DNA from: VXYK01 sp965221585
Lineage (GTDB): Bacteria; Actinomycetota; Acidimicrobiia; Acidimicrobiales; Aldehydirespiratoraceae
Reading direction: 5' to 3'
NCBI GenBank assembly: GCA_965221585.1
Contig: OZ244898.1
Coordinates: 806,001-870,000, forward strand
Length of the DNA stretch: 64,000 bases
Shown here: positions 34,367 to 42,989 of the stretch, piece by piece
Layout: every line of letters starts with the position of its first letter
Position numbering within the stretch: the first letter of the stretch is position 1
Position numbers and translations under genes: made by a program
Notes under the pieces: model-generated
Database searches by the model: none
What the model was told of the DNA's origin: nothing
What the model saw: only the letters and a program-made list of their open reading frames with translations

Positions 34367-36009
34367 CCGATCCCGAGGTATCGATCGAACGCACTGGAGT
34401 TCGAGACCCGGCTTGGCCCAGCCATGTCGAGATCTATGACACCACTTTGCGTGACGGTTCACAGCTGGAGGGGATCTCTCTCACCGTTGACGACAAGTTG
34501 CGGATCGCGGAGCAGCTCGACCTGCTCGGCGTCGCCTATATCGAGGGTGGTTACCCTGGCGCCAACCCCAAGGACGACGAGTTCTTCGAGCGAGCCAAGA
34601 CCGAGCTGCACCTCGAGACGAGCAAGTTCGTTGCTTTCGGCTCGACTCGGCGCCCCCGCGGCAGGGTTGACTCAGACGACTCGCTGGCCAGGCTTGTGGC
34701 TGCCGGGACCGAGGTCGTCTGCATCGTCGGCAAGTGTTGGGACTATCACGTGACCGAGGCGCTCGGCACGACCCTCGACGAGGGTGTGGCGATGGTTGCC
34801 GACTCTGTCGCCTTCCTTGCCAATTCCGGCAAGCGGGTGTTCTTCGATGCTGAGCACTTCTTCGACGGCTACAAGCGCAATCCCGAGTTCAGCCTCAGGG
34901 TGCTCGAGGAGGCTGCGATCGCCGGCGTTGAAGCCGTGGTGTTGTGTGACACCAACGGTGGGTCGCTTCCGCCCGAGATCGAACGGGCAGTCTCGGCTGT
35001 GATCGCCCATGTGGACTGCGGTGTCGGCATCCACCTTCACAACGACACTGGCTGCGGCGTCGCCAATGCCCTCGCCGCGGTGCGTGCCGGAGCTACCCAG
35101 GTCCAGGGCACGATCAACGGCTATGGCGAGCGGGTCGGCAACTGTGACCTGGTGCCGATCATGGCCAACCTTGAGCTGAAGATGGGGATCACGTGCCTTC
35201 CCGAGCATCGGATCACTCGTTTGACCTCGGTGTCGCACCACATCGCTGAGTTGGTCAATTTCACTCCCGATGCCCAGCAGCCCTATGTGGGCTCCTCGGC
35301 GTTCGCGCACAAGGCCGGTCTTCACACCAGTGCTTTGAACAGGCGGCCCGATGCCTACGAACATGTTCCGCCCGAAGCGGTGGGTAACGGCACTCGGATC
35401 GTCGTCTCGGAGATGGCTGGACGCTCGACTCTGGCGATGAAGGCCAAGAACCTGGGCCTTGAGATCGACGGGAAGGTACTCGGCGACGTTGTCGAGACGC
35501 TCAAGCGGCTCGAGCATCTGGGTTATCACTTCGAGGTTGCTGATGCTTCCCTCGAGTTGCTGATGCGCGGAGCGGCGGGTTGGGAGCAGCCCTATTTCAC
35601 GCTCGAGTCGTTCTCGGTCGACATGGCCCATCGTTCCGGCACGGGTGCGCGCCTGTGGAACGATGTAGCGGTCGATGTCGAGACTGAGGCCACGGTCAAG
35701 ATCTGGGTCGACGGCGAACGCAGGATCGCCGTTGGAGAGGGCAACGGGCCGGTCAATGCGCTCGACGCGGCAGTCCGTTCGGCTCTGAACGGTCGCTACC
35801 CGGAGATTGACCGGGTGTCGCTGACGGATTTCAAGGTCCGGGTCCTCAACACCGAGCAGGGGACCGGAGCAGTCACCCGGGTGCTGCTCGACAGCACCAA
35901 CGGCGAGCGCTCGTGGTCGACCATCGGTGTATCTGAGAACATCATCGAGGCGTCCTGGCAGGCCCTGATCGACTCATTGGTCTACGGCCTGCTGGTAGCC
36001 GAGGGCTGA
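34363..36009 (+). CDS. cimA: (R)-citramalate synthase
   Basis: A 548-aa enzyme of the 2-isopropylmalate/homocitrate/citramalate synthase family. The HMGL-like TIM barrel has YDTTLRDGSQLEG, IEGGYPGANPKD, the metal-binding HLHNDTGCGVANAL and GTINGYGERVGNCDL; a C-terminal LeuA allosteric-type dimer domain (about residues 400-540) should bind the feedback amino acid. The GSQxEG signature and lack of the leucine-synthase block point to citramalate synthase, which condenses pyruvate and acetyl-CoA for threonine-independent isoleucine synthesis. Grouping with leuB and ilvE supports this. The start is ATG 34363, overlapping ilvE by 4 bp. Confidence 0.9.
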   Translation: MTDPEVSIERTGVRDPAWPSHVEIYDTTLRDGSQLEGISLTVDDKLRIAEQLDLLGVAYIEGGYPGANPKDDEFFERAKTELHLETSKFVAFGSTRRPRGRVDSDDSLARLVAAGTEVVCIVGKCWDYHVTEALGTTLDEGVAMVADSVAFLANSGKRVFFDAEHFFDGYKRNPEFSLRVLEEAAIAGVEAVVLCDTNGGSLPPEIERAVSAVIAHVDCGVGIHLHNDTGCGVANALAAVRAGATQVQGTINGYGERVGNCDLVPIMANLELKMGITCLPEHRITRLTSVSHHIAELVNFTPDAQQPYVGSSAFAHKAGLHTSALNRRPDAYEHVPPEAVGNGTRIVVSEMAGRSTLAMKAKNLGLEIDGKVLGDVVETLKRLEHLGYHFEVADASLELLMRGAAGWEQPYFTLESFSVDMAHRSGTGARLWNDVAVDVETEATVKIWVDGERRIAVGEGNGPVNALDAAVRSALNGRYPEIDRVSLTDFKVRVLNTEQGTGAVTRVLLDSTNGERSWSTIGVSENIIEASWQALIDSLVYGLLVAEG

Positions 36010-36066
36010 CTCGGCGGCCCGGCACCGGCTGAGTCCGGCTCCGGCTACGCCCGGCGATAGCAAGGT

Positions 36067-38307
36067 TCAGTACAGGACGCCGGCGGATTCGAGGCGTTCA
36101 AGTTCGTCGTCATCGATGCCGAGCACTTCGCGCAGCACCTCGTGGGTGTGATGCCCCAGCGGGGGAGCAGACTCGGCGGTGCGCAGCACGGTGCGTGACA
36201 TTCGGGTGGGGTTGGCGGGTTGCTGCTCAGGCCCGTGTACCGCGTGGATCAGATCGTCCATCAGTCCCCGCTCGCACAGGTGCGGGTCGGCCAGGTGGTC
36301 GAGCGGACCCATCACCGGCATCGCCGACACGCCGACCTCCTGGAGCATCTCGGCGGTCTGCTCAACAGACCTCAGCGACGTCCACTCGCTCAGTCGCTGG
36401 TCGAGCGCGTCATGGGCGGCGAATCGAGCTTCAACATTGCTGAGGGTCTCGTCGGGGGTCCAACCGGCGGTCTGCTCAAGCGCACGCCATGCGTCGTCGC
36501 TCTGCACTGTGATGGCGACCCAGCTGTCGTCTTCTGAACCGGGATAGACGCCTTGCGGAGCCATGTGCGGATCTCGGTTGGCGAGGTTCACGGGGTTCAC
36601 GCCGGTCTCGATCGCCTCGAGATAGAGCTCGCCGAGCAGGTATGCGGCGGCCTCGGTCTGTGCCATCTCAACGAAGGAACCCTCACCGGTTCGATCTCGA
36701 TGGTCGAGAGCGCACAAGACGCCCACGGTCAACATTTTCGAGGCGATGTGGTCGGGATGGTTAAGAGAGGTGCCACACGGATAGGGGCCGTCGGGATGGC
36801 TCCACAACAAGTGAACACCCGCGAAAGCCGAGTTCAGCGGCCCGAACGCTTTCATTTCTCCCATGGGTCCGCCACGCCCGTACCCCTGCGAGGCCACGTA
36901 GACCACGCTGGGGTTGACAGCGGCGATGTCCGGATAGTCGAGGCCGAGCTTGGCCATCACTCCGCCGCGGTTGTTCTCGGCAACCACGTCGGCCGAGGCG
37001 CAGAGATCTTTGGCCAGTTGCCGTCCGTCGGCCGTTGTCAGATCCAGGGCTATGCCCCGGCGACCTCTGCACTCCATGTTGAAGCAGAAGGACCTGTCGA
37101 GGTTGTCGAGACCGGCAGCGCGGAGCACATCAGGTTTCTTGCGGGACTCGATCTTGATGACGTCCGCTCCGAGGTCTGAGAGCATCCAGCACAGCTCGGG
37201 CACCACCGCGGCGATCCCGAATTCGATGACCCGCACTCCTTCGAGCAGCAGTCCGTTGCTGTCGCGGGCGCGGGTACTGGGCACACGTGGCACGGCGGCT
37301 GGTGCTGCTGTTGGCGCATCAGCGTCGCCTGGCGGAGCTTGGAATCTCCAGAGGCGGCTGGCCACCCCATCGACGAAGAAGCCTCGTTCGGTGGTCTGTG
37401 GATGGTTCACGAACTCCAACGGATGCTGGATGGAACCCAGTGGCAGCCCAAGACGCTGCGACTCCTCGAACAGTTCAGACCGACCGCGATCTGCGAAGGA
37501 TCGAGTCGCTACTTCGCGGATGACGTTCATGTTCAGGACGCGGTGAACGCGGTCGTTCCACTCGTCGCCCGCGATTTCGGTGGGCGCACCGCAGAGTTCC
37601 ACGAATGCCTTCCAGTCAGCTTCGCTGCCGAACACCATCCGGACATGGCCGTCGCGGCAGGGTACGACTACGTAGAAGCCCTCGGCATTGCGCTTCCCCT
37701 CAACGGGAAGTACAGGGTTGATCGACAGGTACCCGGGGATCGCCACTCCCCACGGGTAGGTCCCACCGAGCCCTGCCTCCTGCGAACTCGCCTCGATCTG
37801 TTGGCCGAGGCCGGTGCGGCGACGGTCCATCAGAGCCGCGACCGCTGCCATCGCACCGTGCACGGAAGCGCAGTCGTGGGCCAGGTATCCGGGCAGGGCG
37901 GTGGGGAGTAGCGACGGATGACCTGTCGCGTGAAGCGCACCGCAGGCTGCCTGGGCGGGGAGCGATTCCAGATGCCAGTGTGAGCGTGGACCGCTCAGAC
38001 CGAGGTCGGTGAGGCTGACGATCACGAGTTGCGGGAATCGGGTTTCGAGCGCGGGGCGGTCCAGTTCGGAACGAGGCCCTTGGTTCTCGATGAACACGTC
38101 GACGAGCGGCAGCAATTCGGGGAGTCCCTGACCGGGCGCAGCGGGGACCTTGCCGTGGTTGCGGTAGCGGTCGGCGGCGGAGTCGTCGTCGTTGTCGTTC
38201 AGCCGGATCACATGCGCGCCGAGGTCAGCGAGGATTCGCCCGCAGAGCGCACCGCGCCGGTCCGTGGTGTCGAGCACCTTGAACTCGGCGAGGGGCTGAT
38301 CGATCAC
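36067..38307 (-). CDS. Tandem family III CoA-transferase (two CaiB-like domains in one chain)
   Basis: About 746 aa, twice the usual ~400. Domain 1 (residues 1 to ~340) begins FKVLDTTDRRGALCGRILADLGAHVIRLN and is the more diverged. Domain 2 (from ~355) begins LLLEGVRVIEFGIAAVVPELCWMLSDLGADVIKIES and has ASQGYGRGGPMGEMKAFGP, then GVYPGSEDDSWVAITVQ. Natural family III enzymes are interlocked homodimers, so a fused pair could be a pseudo-dimer with one active site. The start is uncertain: GTG 38307 gives the expected N terminus; ATGs at 38376 and 38418 add non-homologous residues and overlap the divergent gene. Confidence 0.85.
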   Translation of the reverse strand: MIDQPLAEFKVLDTTDRRGALCGRILADLGAHVIRLNDNDDDSAADRYRNHGKVPAAPGQGLPELLPLVDVFIENQGPRSELDRPALETRFPQLVIVSLTDLGLSGPRSHWHLESLPAQAACGALHATGHPSLLPTALPGYLAHDCASVHGAMAAVAALMDRRRTGLGQQIEASSQEAGLGGTYPWGVAIPGYLSINPVLPVEGKRNAEGFYVVVPCRDGHVRMVFGSEADWKAFVELCGAPTEIAGDEWNDRVHRVLNMNVIREVATRSFADRGRSELFEESQRLGLPLGSIQHPLEFVNHPQTTERGFFVDGVASRLWRFQAPPGDADAPTAAPAAVPRVPSTRARDSNGLLLEGVRVIEFGIAAVVPELCWMLSDLGADVIKIESRKKPDVLRAAGLDNLDRSFCFNMECRGRRGIALDLTTADGRQLAKDLCASADVVAENNRGGVMAKLGLDYPDIAAVNPSVVYVASQGYGRGGPMGEMKAFGPLNSAFAGVHLLWSHPDGPYPCGTSLNHPDHIASKMLTVGVLCALDHRDRTGEGSFVEMAQTEAAAYLLGELYLEAIETGVNPVNLANRDPHMAPQGVYPGSEDDSWVAITVQSDDAWRALEQTAGWTPDETLSNVEARFAAHDALDQRLSEWTSLRSVEQTAEMLQEVGVSAMPVMGPLDHLADPHLCERGLMDDLIHAVHGPEQQPANPTRMSRTVLRTAESAPPLGHHTHEVLREVLGIDDDELERLESAGVLY

Positions 38308-38374
38308 CGTTGGAGTCTCGCGTGCCGAGCGTGGAGGTACAACGTTTCGGTGATTCTCGCTACGCTTACCGGCC

Positions 38375-38896
38375 ATGTCGGCGCCGAGGCATTTCCCGAG
38401 CAGGGTCGATGGACCCAAAGCCTATGTTTCTGCGCCGCGTCGTGCGGGCAGTTGGCTGGCGAATCGGCCGGGCGAGGTTGTTGGCGGACCCCAGCCCTCG
38501 GGTCCGGCGGTCGGCAACCAGGGTCCCGACCAGGGCTATGTCCACAAGCTCGCTAGGCGTTTCGAAGCTGAGCTTGTGCTGCGCGAGGGAGAGCACGCGG
38601 CTGATGTGTTGGAGGGCGCCTGTGCGGTTGCGCTGCGCCGCGCGTCGTTGTTCGGACGGGCTCCTGTTGCCGATGATCTGCGGGTGGCGCTGGTGGTGTT
38701 CGGCTATCTCGGTGAGGCCGCCGATGAGCTTGTGGCGTTCCGCCGGCCGTTGTTCGAGGAGTTGCACCACTTGTCGTTCCACTACTTCACGGCGCGCGAG
38801 ATCGCCGATCTTGTTCCTGAGGCGACATTGCGAATGGGCCCGGCGGCGGTGGCCTCAGCGTGTGCTGATGATTGGAGCGCTCCCCTCGGGCTCTAG
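38375..38896 (+). CDS. Protein of unknown function
   Basis: A 173-aa frame between the tandem CoA-transferase (divergent) and gltX. The first ~55 residues are Pro/Gly-rich and low in structure. From GYVHKLARRFEAELVLREGEHAADVLEGACAVALRRA the sequence looks like a genuine helical protein, ending SFHYFTAREIADLVPEATLRMGP and DDWSAPLGL. No membrane segment or known motif is seen. Another frame over the first 130 bp also reads plausibly (MDPKPMFLRRVVRAVGWRIG), so either the start lies within or there is a frameshift. I do not recognise the family. Confidence 0.5.
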   Translation: MSAPRHFPSRVDGPKAYVSAPRRAGSWLANRPGEVVGGPQPSGPAVGNQGPDQGYVHKLARRFEAELVLREGEHAADVLEGACAVALRRASLFGRAPVADDLRVALVVFGYLGEAADELVAFRRPLFEELHHLSFHYFTAREIADLVPEATLRMGPAAVASACADDWSAPLGL

Positions 38897-38990
38897 ACGC
38901 CTGTGCTCAGTGCGGTTGCTTGCCAATGCCCGCGGCATAGCTTCACGGGTGCCATCGCGTGCTGACCGGCGACGATTAGCCTGAGGCTTC

Positions 38991-40391
38991 ATGCAGGCTC
39001 CGCGGGTTCGCTTTGCGCCGGCACCGACTGGCTACCTCCATGTGGGGAGTGCCCGTTCAGCTCTGTTCAACTGGCTCTTTGCTCGGCGTCACGGCGGGCA
39101 GTTCGTGTTGCGGGTCGAAGACACCGACGAGTCGAAGAAATCTCAGGAGTTCGTTGATGCGATCGTTGAGCCGCTGCGTTGGCTCGGACTTGACTGGGAC
39201 GAGGGCCCGTACTTCCAGTCGGACCGCAAACACGCCCATGAGGCCGCGATCGAGCAGCTGATCGAGGATGGCAAGGCCTACTTCTGCGATCTGAGCGCGG
39301 CGGATTCTCAGCGCCTGTCGGCCGAGGCAGGTCTGCGCGAGGGCTATCACGGCTGGTCGCGTGATCGGAATGTGGTTGACGGTGACGGGGTCGTGGTCCG
39401 GTTCCGCGTGCCTGATGAGGGTTCAACGGTCGTTGATGACCTGATACGTGGTCGGGTTGAGGTCCCCCATGACACGATCGACGATTTCGTGATCCGGCGC
39501 GGCGACGGCTCACCGGTGTTCTTCATTGCCAACGCGGTCGATGACCATGACATGGGGATCAGCCATGTGATCCGGGGCGAGGACCTGCTCAACACCACGC
39601 CCAAGGTCAAGCTGCTGTGGGAAGCACTCGGCTATGGCCCGACACCGAGTTATGCCCATCTGCCTCTGCTTGTCAACGAGCAGCGCAAGAAGCTGTCGAA
39701 GCGTCGTGACAGCGTGGCCCTCTCGGAGTTCGTCGCTGACGGTTATCTTCCCGAAGCGATGCTGAACGCCCTGGCGCTGCTGGGATGGGGTCCACCCGAT
39801 GAGATCGAGATTCGCCCGATTTCCGAGATCGTCTCTCTGTTCTCGCTTGAAGCGGTCAACAAGGGATCGGCCTATTTCGACCTAGCGAAACTCCGCCATA
39901 TCAACAACGCCTATATTCGCGCTCTGACGCCGGCCGAGTTTGTGGCCGCGGCGGGGCGGTGGCTTCCGGGCCACTACGACCTTGGGGTTGTGGAGGCGCT
40001 GGCACCGGAGGTACAGCAGCGCATCTCGGTGCTTTCTGAGGCACCGGCGTGGCTCGATTGGCTCTTTGTCGACGAGATAGGCGAATACGACGAGAAGGCT
40101 TGGAACAAGGCGATGGTCAAGGGTCAAGCAGCAGAGACGGTCCTCGCGGAACTCGCGGCTGTGCTCGAAACCAATCCGTTCGACGACCCTGCGCTGTTGG
40201 AGGCGTCCGTGTTGGAGGTCGGCAATCGTCTCAGCGAGGAACTCGGCGCCCGAGTCATGTCGCAGGCACCCTTGCGGATCGCTCTCACCGGCAGCGGCGC
40301 CGGCATCCCGCTTTGGGAAGCGATGACTCATCTGGGCAGGGAGAAGACTCTGTCTCGTATCGCCGCGGCCCGAAGCCGTCTCGCAGGCTGA
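38991..40391 (+). CDS. gltX: Glutamyl-tRNA synthetase
   Basis: A 466-aa class Ib aminoacyl-tRNA synthetase charging tRNA-Glu. The HIGH-type motif is in FAPAPTGYLHVGSARSALFN (residues 8-27) and the KMSKS-type motif is KLSKR at 234-238. VEDTDESKKSQEF and LGLDWDEGP are further family blocks, and the C-terminal anticodon-binding domain ends in GREKTLSRI. A tRNA-Glu(CTC) and a tRNA-Gln(CTG) lie just downstream. Like most actinobacteria the organism probably mischarges tRNA-Gln and amidates it, but GatCAB is not in view. ydcF-like follows after 4 bp. Confidence 0.96.
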   Translation: MQAPRVRFAPAPTGYLHVGSARSALFNWLFARRHGGQFVLRVEDTDESKKSQEFVDAIVEPLRWLGLDWDEGPYFQSDRKHAHEAAIEQLIEDGKAYFCDLSAADSQRLSAEAGLREGYHGWSRDRNVVDGDGVVVRFRVPDEGSTVVDDLIRGRVEVPHDTIDDFVIRRGDGSPVFFIANAVDDHDMGISHVIRGEDLLNTTPKVKLLWEALGYGPTPSYAHLPLLVNEQRKKLSKRRDSVALSEFVADGYLPEAMLNALALLGWGPPDEIEIRPISEIVSLFSLEAVNKGSAYFDLAKLRHINNAYIRALTPAEFVAAAGRWLPGHYDLGVVEALAPEVQQRISVLSEAPAWLDWLFVDEIGEYDEKAWNKAMVKGQAAETVLAELAAVLETNPFDDPALLEASVLEVGNRLSEELGARVMSQAPLRIALTGSGAGIPLWEAMTHLGREKTLSRIAAARSRLAG

Positions 40392-40395
40392 GCCG

Positions 40396-41025
40396 ATGTT
40401 GCGCGGACGGCGTGGTTGGCTGTCTGCTAGGCGAGTCATCTGGGCCGTATTGATCATGGGGACCCTTGTCGTCAGCTATGTGGTCATCAACTTCATTCAG
40501 GTGCGGATGAATCTCGACGTCGACGATCGAGGTCCGGGCGACGCCATTGTTGTGATGGGTGCGGCGCAGTACGACGGCAGGCCGTCGCCGGTGCTGGCCA
40601 GACGCTTGGACCATGCGTTGGAACTCTGGAATGACGGAGCGGCTCCTTTCATTGTGACGACTGGCTCCAAGCAGGAAGGCGACCGTTTCACCGAGGGCTT
40701 CACTGGGTTCGAGTACCTCCTTGAAGCCGGCGTGCCCGAAGCTGCGCTTCTGTTGGTGACCGACGGCGCTTCTAGCTGGGAGCAGATGTCGGCCACGGCC
40801 CAGGTGCTTCGCGACCGTGGTCTGTCGTCGGTGGTGGTGGTGTCTGATCCGTACCATTCGCTGCGCCTTGCCCAGATTTCTAAGGAGGCTGGCCTCGATG
40901 CACACATTTCGCCGACCGATGGCGAAGCGTCCTTCAGGCAGTTGGCGCGTGAGACCGCTGCCGTGTCGTTCGGGCGGATCCTCAGTTACAGACGTGTCGA
41001 CAACTGGTTCGGCAACGCCAACTGA
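40396..41025 (+). CDS. YdcF/ElyC (DUF218) family membrane-anchored protein
   Basis: A 209-aa protein with one N-terminal membrane helix (VIWAVLIMGTLVVSYVVINFI, about residues 14-34) and an extracytoplasmic-facing or cytoplasmic DUF218 domain. Family motifs: AIVVMGAAQYDGRPSPVLARRLDHAL, TTGSKQEGDRFTEGFTG, EQMSATAQVL and VVVVSDPYHSLRLAQI. Relatives such as ElyC and SanA affect envelope and peptidoglycan homeostasis; biochemistry is poorly known. The start is 4 bp after gltX, so the two are cotranscribed, which may just reflect packing. Confidence 0.85.
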   Translation: MLRGRRGWLSARRVIWAVLIMGTLVVSYVVINFIQVRMNLDVDDRGPGDAIVVMGAAQYDGRPSPVLARRLDHALELWNDGAAPFIVTTGSKQEGDRFTEGFTGFEYLLEAGVPEAALLLVTDGASSWEQMSATAQVLRDRGLSSVVVVSDPYHSLRLAQISKEAGLDAHISPTDGEASFRQLARETAAVSFGRILSYRRVDNWFGNAN

Positions 41026-41112
41026 TCTGTGCCGGATCGCGTCGCTGCGTTGTTCGTGTCGGCAGAATTCTGTGTGCGTCGGGTGCTCAACCGGGTACGA
41101 TGCGGTCTCCCT

Positions 41113-41184
41113 TCGGGGATGGTGTAATTGGCAACACATCTGGTTCTGGTCCAGACATTGGGGGTTCAAGTCCTCCTCCCCGAG
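41113..41184 (+). tRNA. tRNA-Gln (anticodon CTG)
   Basis: A complete cloverleaf. The acceptor stem is TCGGGGA/TCCCCGA (41113-41119 with 41177-41183) with discriminator G, the anticodon stem is TCTGG/CCAGA, the loop is TTCTGGT giving CTG, and the T-arm contains GGTTCAAGTCC. The 3' CCA is not encoded (CTTT follows). A TACGAT at 41096-41101 is a plausible -10 box about 12 bp upstream. Confidence 0.95.
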
Positions 41185-41261
41185 CTTTTGATTCCAGCCG
41201 CGCGAGGGCCTACGGCCACGGTTACACTCGTGCGGTCGCGGATCGCTTCGGCGATGAGCCT

Positions 41262-41337
41262 GCCCCGTTCGTCTAGCGGCCTAGGACGCCACCCTCTCAA
41301 GGTGGTAGCACGGGTTCAAATCCCGTACGGGGTACCA
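41262..41337 (+). tRNA. tRNA-Glu (anticodon CTC), CCA encoded
   Basis: The cloverleaf starts GCCCCGT and ends ACGGGGT plus discriminator A and an encoded CCA (41335-41337). The anticodon stem is CCACC/GGTGG with loop CTCTCAA, giving CTC. The T-arm has GGTTCAAATCC. A TACACT box (41223-41228) and a small TTCG hairpin (41242-41255) lie upstream. The first base pair is G-U. A broken ligase copy begins 5 bp after the CCA. Confidence 0.95.
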
Positions 41338-41341
41338 CGTT

Positions 41342-41658
41342 CTACTCGACGGGGGGTTGGTGGGCGTCCTGAAGTAGGCGCTTGAGGACCTTGCCGGCGG
41401 GGTTGCGGGGGAGCGACGATCGCCGCAACGACCCGCTCACCGGTGCGATCATCGGGGACACCGAACACCGCGACGTCAGCCACATCGAGCCAGGTGAACA
41501 GCAGGTCCTCAACCTCCTTGGTCGAGATGTTCTCGCCATGGCGGATGATGATGTCCTTGAGGCGTCCGGTGATCGTCACGTAGCCCTCGTCGTCGATGAT
41601 GCTGAGATCGCCGGTGCGGAAGCAGCCGTCGCTGTCGAAGGTCCCGCATCGAGGGTTG
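41342..41658 (-). pseudogene. Truncated, frameshifted copy of the acyl-CoA ligase 3' end
   Basis: This 317-bp stretch matches 42992-43412 of the intact ligase downstream nearly base for base over most of its length. It encodes the C-terminal domain (FRTGDLSIIDDEGYVTITGR, HGENISTKEVEDLLF, then in another frame RNPAGKVLKRLLQD). An internal deletion corresponding to 43067-43170 of the intact gene (104 bp, not a multiple of three) shifts the frame. The N-terminal two-thirds is absent. It sits between tRNA-Glu and the RES toxin, so it and the intact gene flank the toxin-antitoxin pair as direct repeats. Confidence 0.9.
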
Positions 41659-41676
41659 TGGAGCAACCGTGATGCG

Positions 41677-42183
41677 TTACCACCAGTCGTCGAAAGGACG
41701 CCTTGCGGTCTGTTGTGCGGTTGCGCCGCGTGGGAACCATGCCAGTTCGCGGTTGCCGCCCGCTGCTGCGGACCGATAGTCGACACCGTCAAGGCCGGCC
41801 TCGAAGACCGCTGCACCGATGCGCTGACAGTCTTTGTGGGGGATGGGACTGCTGTCGGTGTCATGGGGGTAGGTACTCGGCAGGTGCAGCGAAGCGAGCC
41901 CGTCGTCGCTGTAGGCGTCGGCAGCCTGCCCGTCGGGGACGACTACATCCAGCAGCACAGGCGCGGTCGCGGGGTCGAGGTCTTCGGGACCGTAGGGCAG
42001 ATCATGGAAGCGGCGCGCGACGTTGGCTCGGGCGGTAGCCACGTCCCGATTCAGATACAGGCACTCCATCCCCGGGGGGTTCCAGCGCTGCCCCTGGGCC
42101 GCGGCATACGAGGGATCCAGCGGGTCGGCCCATTCCGGGTCAGCGACCCGGCAGTAGGTGCCATTGATCGCGACGGTCTTCAT
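41677..42183 (-). CDS. RES-domain toxin
   Basis: A 168-aa RES family protein, the toxin of RES-Xre modules. Studied members degrade cellular NAD+ and have an ADP-ribosyltransferase-like fold. The Arg in YCRVADPEW, the segment RWNPPGMECLYLNRD with its Tyr, and GVDYRSAAAGGNRELAWFP with a late Glu fit the family pattern. It lies 3 bp downstream of the antitoxin gene, the usual order for this family. The broken ligase copy begins 18 bp past its stop. Confidence 0.85.
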   Translation of the reverse strand: MKTVAINGTYCRVADPEWADPLDPSYAAAQGQRWNPPGMECLYLNRDVATARANVARRFHDLPYGPEDLDPATAPVLLDVVVPDGQAADAYSDDGLASLHLPSTYPHDTDSSPIPHKDCQRIGAAVFEAGLDGVDYRSAAAGGNRELAWFPRGATAQQTARRPFDDWW

Positions 42184-42186
42184 TGC

Positions 42187-42948
42187 TCAGGCGACGCGTG
42201 TGTAGTCGAAGCTGTCCTTGACAGATCGAAGCAGCCACTCGTGGTCGTCGTCGGCGATCACGTCGAGCATGCTGCGTCCGTCGTAGGCCTCGGCTCTGCG
42301 GCGAACAACCACTGCCGGCATTCCGTCTCGCAGTCGGTAGCTGAGGATGTCAGCGATCTCTGCCAGTACGCCGATCTTGGTGATGCGATCAACGGGCGGT
42401 CCTGCGAGCAGCCACTTCTCGACCGCCTGGCGCTTCACGCCCATCAGGTCTGCGATGTCGTTGCTCGACAGGTCCAGCGTCGTCATGGCACGACGCAACG
42501 GAGAGGCGCTGTGTTGCTCGTGCTCAACTGCCGTCATCACCTTGTGGAGCCACGAGAAGTGATGCTCGTCAATATCTGGGCGCACCTTCACGCACTGTTG
42601 AGGCAATCCGCCGGCGACCCCTCTCAGCCGGTCGACGAACACTGTGAGTGCTCCCCGTCCGTCGTGGGACGGCGCGACCCAAAGCACCTCGCGCCAACTG
42701 TGTAGTAGCAGTTCATACATAACGGCTGGTGCGGGCAACTCCTCGGGGTAGCGGGCGGGGAGACTGGTCAGCGTGCGTGCGGCTTCGTCGGCGAACACGA
42801 AGTAGCGCCGAACCGTCGTACGATCCGTTCCAGAGGCGAGCCGTGGGACAAGATGATCGAGCGCGGCCACGACATCGGGAAGCAACTCGCAGGCAACTGC
42901 TGACCCCGCCTCAAGGTCCCCCTCCAGCAGATCTTCGATCGTGTCCAC
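42187..42948 (-). CDS. Xre/ParS-like antitoxin of the RES module
   Basis: 253 aa. A helix-turn-helix lies at about residues 160-183 (LSSNDIADLMGVKRQAVEKWL), followed by a C-terminal part (GMPAVVVRRRAEAYDGRSML and VKDSFDYTRVA) like the toxin-blocking tail of Xre/MbcA antitoxins. The N-terminal ~150 residues are an extra helical region making it longer than the usual ~150 aa. It is first in the operon and should neutralise RES and repress the shared promoter; repeats fitting an operator lie just upstream. Family assignment rests on the HTH, the tail and the RES neighbour. Confidence 0.8.
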   Translation of the reverse strand: MDTIEDLLEGDLEAGSAVACELLPDVVAALDHLVPRLASGTDRTTVRRYFVFADEAARTLTSLPARYPEELPAPAVMYELLLHSWREVLWVAPSHDGRGALTVFVDRLRGVAGGLPQQCVKVRPDIDEHHFSWLHKVMTAVEHEQHSASPLRRAMTTLDLSSNDIADLMGVKRQAVEKWLLAGPPVDRITKIGVLAEIADILSYRLRDGMPAVVVRRRAEAYDGRSMLDVIADDDHEWLLRSVKDSFDYTRVA

Positions 42949-42954
42949 ACCAAC

Positions 42955-42989
42955 AACCTACTGCAACCAATCAGCAACCACAATAGGTT
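42955..42989. promoter_or_regulatory. Candidate operator of the RES/Xre module
   Basis: In the 39-bp gap before the antitoxin, AACCTA (42955-42960) and TAGGTT (42984-42989) are inverted repeats enclosing two direct copies of GCAACCA (42963-42969 and 42974-42980) spaced 11 bp, one helical turn. This is how an autoregulating HTH antitoxin site would look. The right arm overlaps the stop codon of the intact ligase. Confidence 0.55.
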
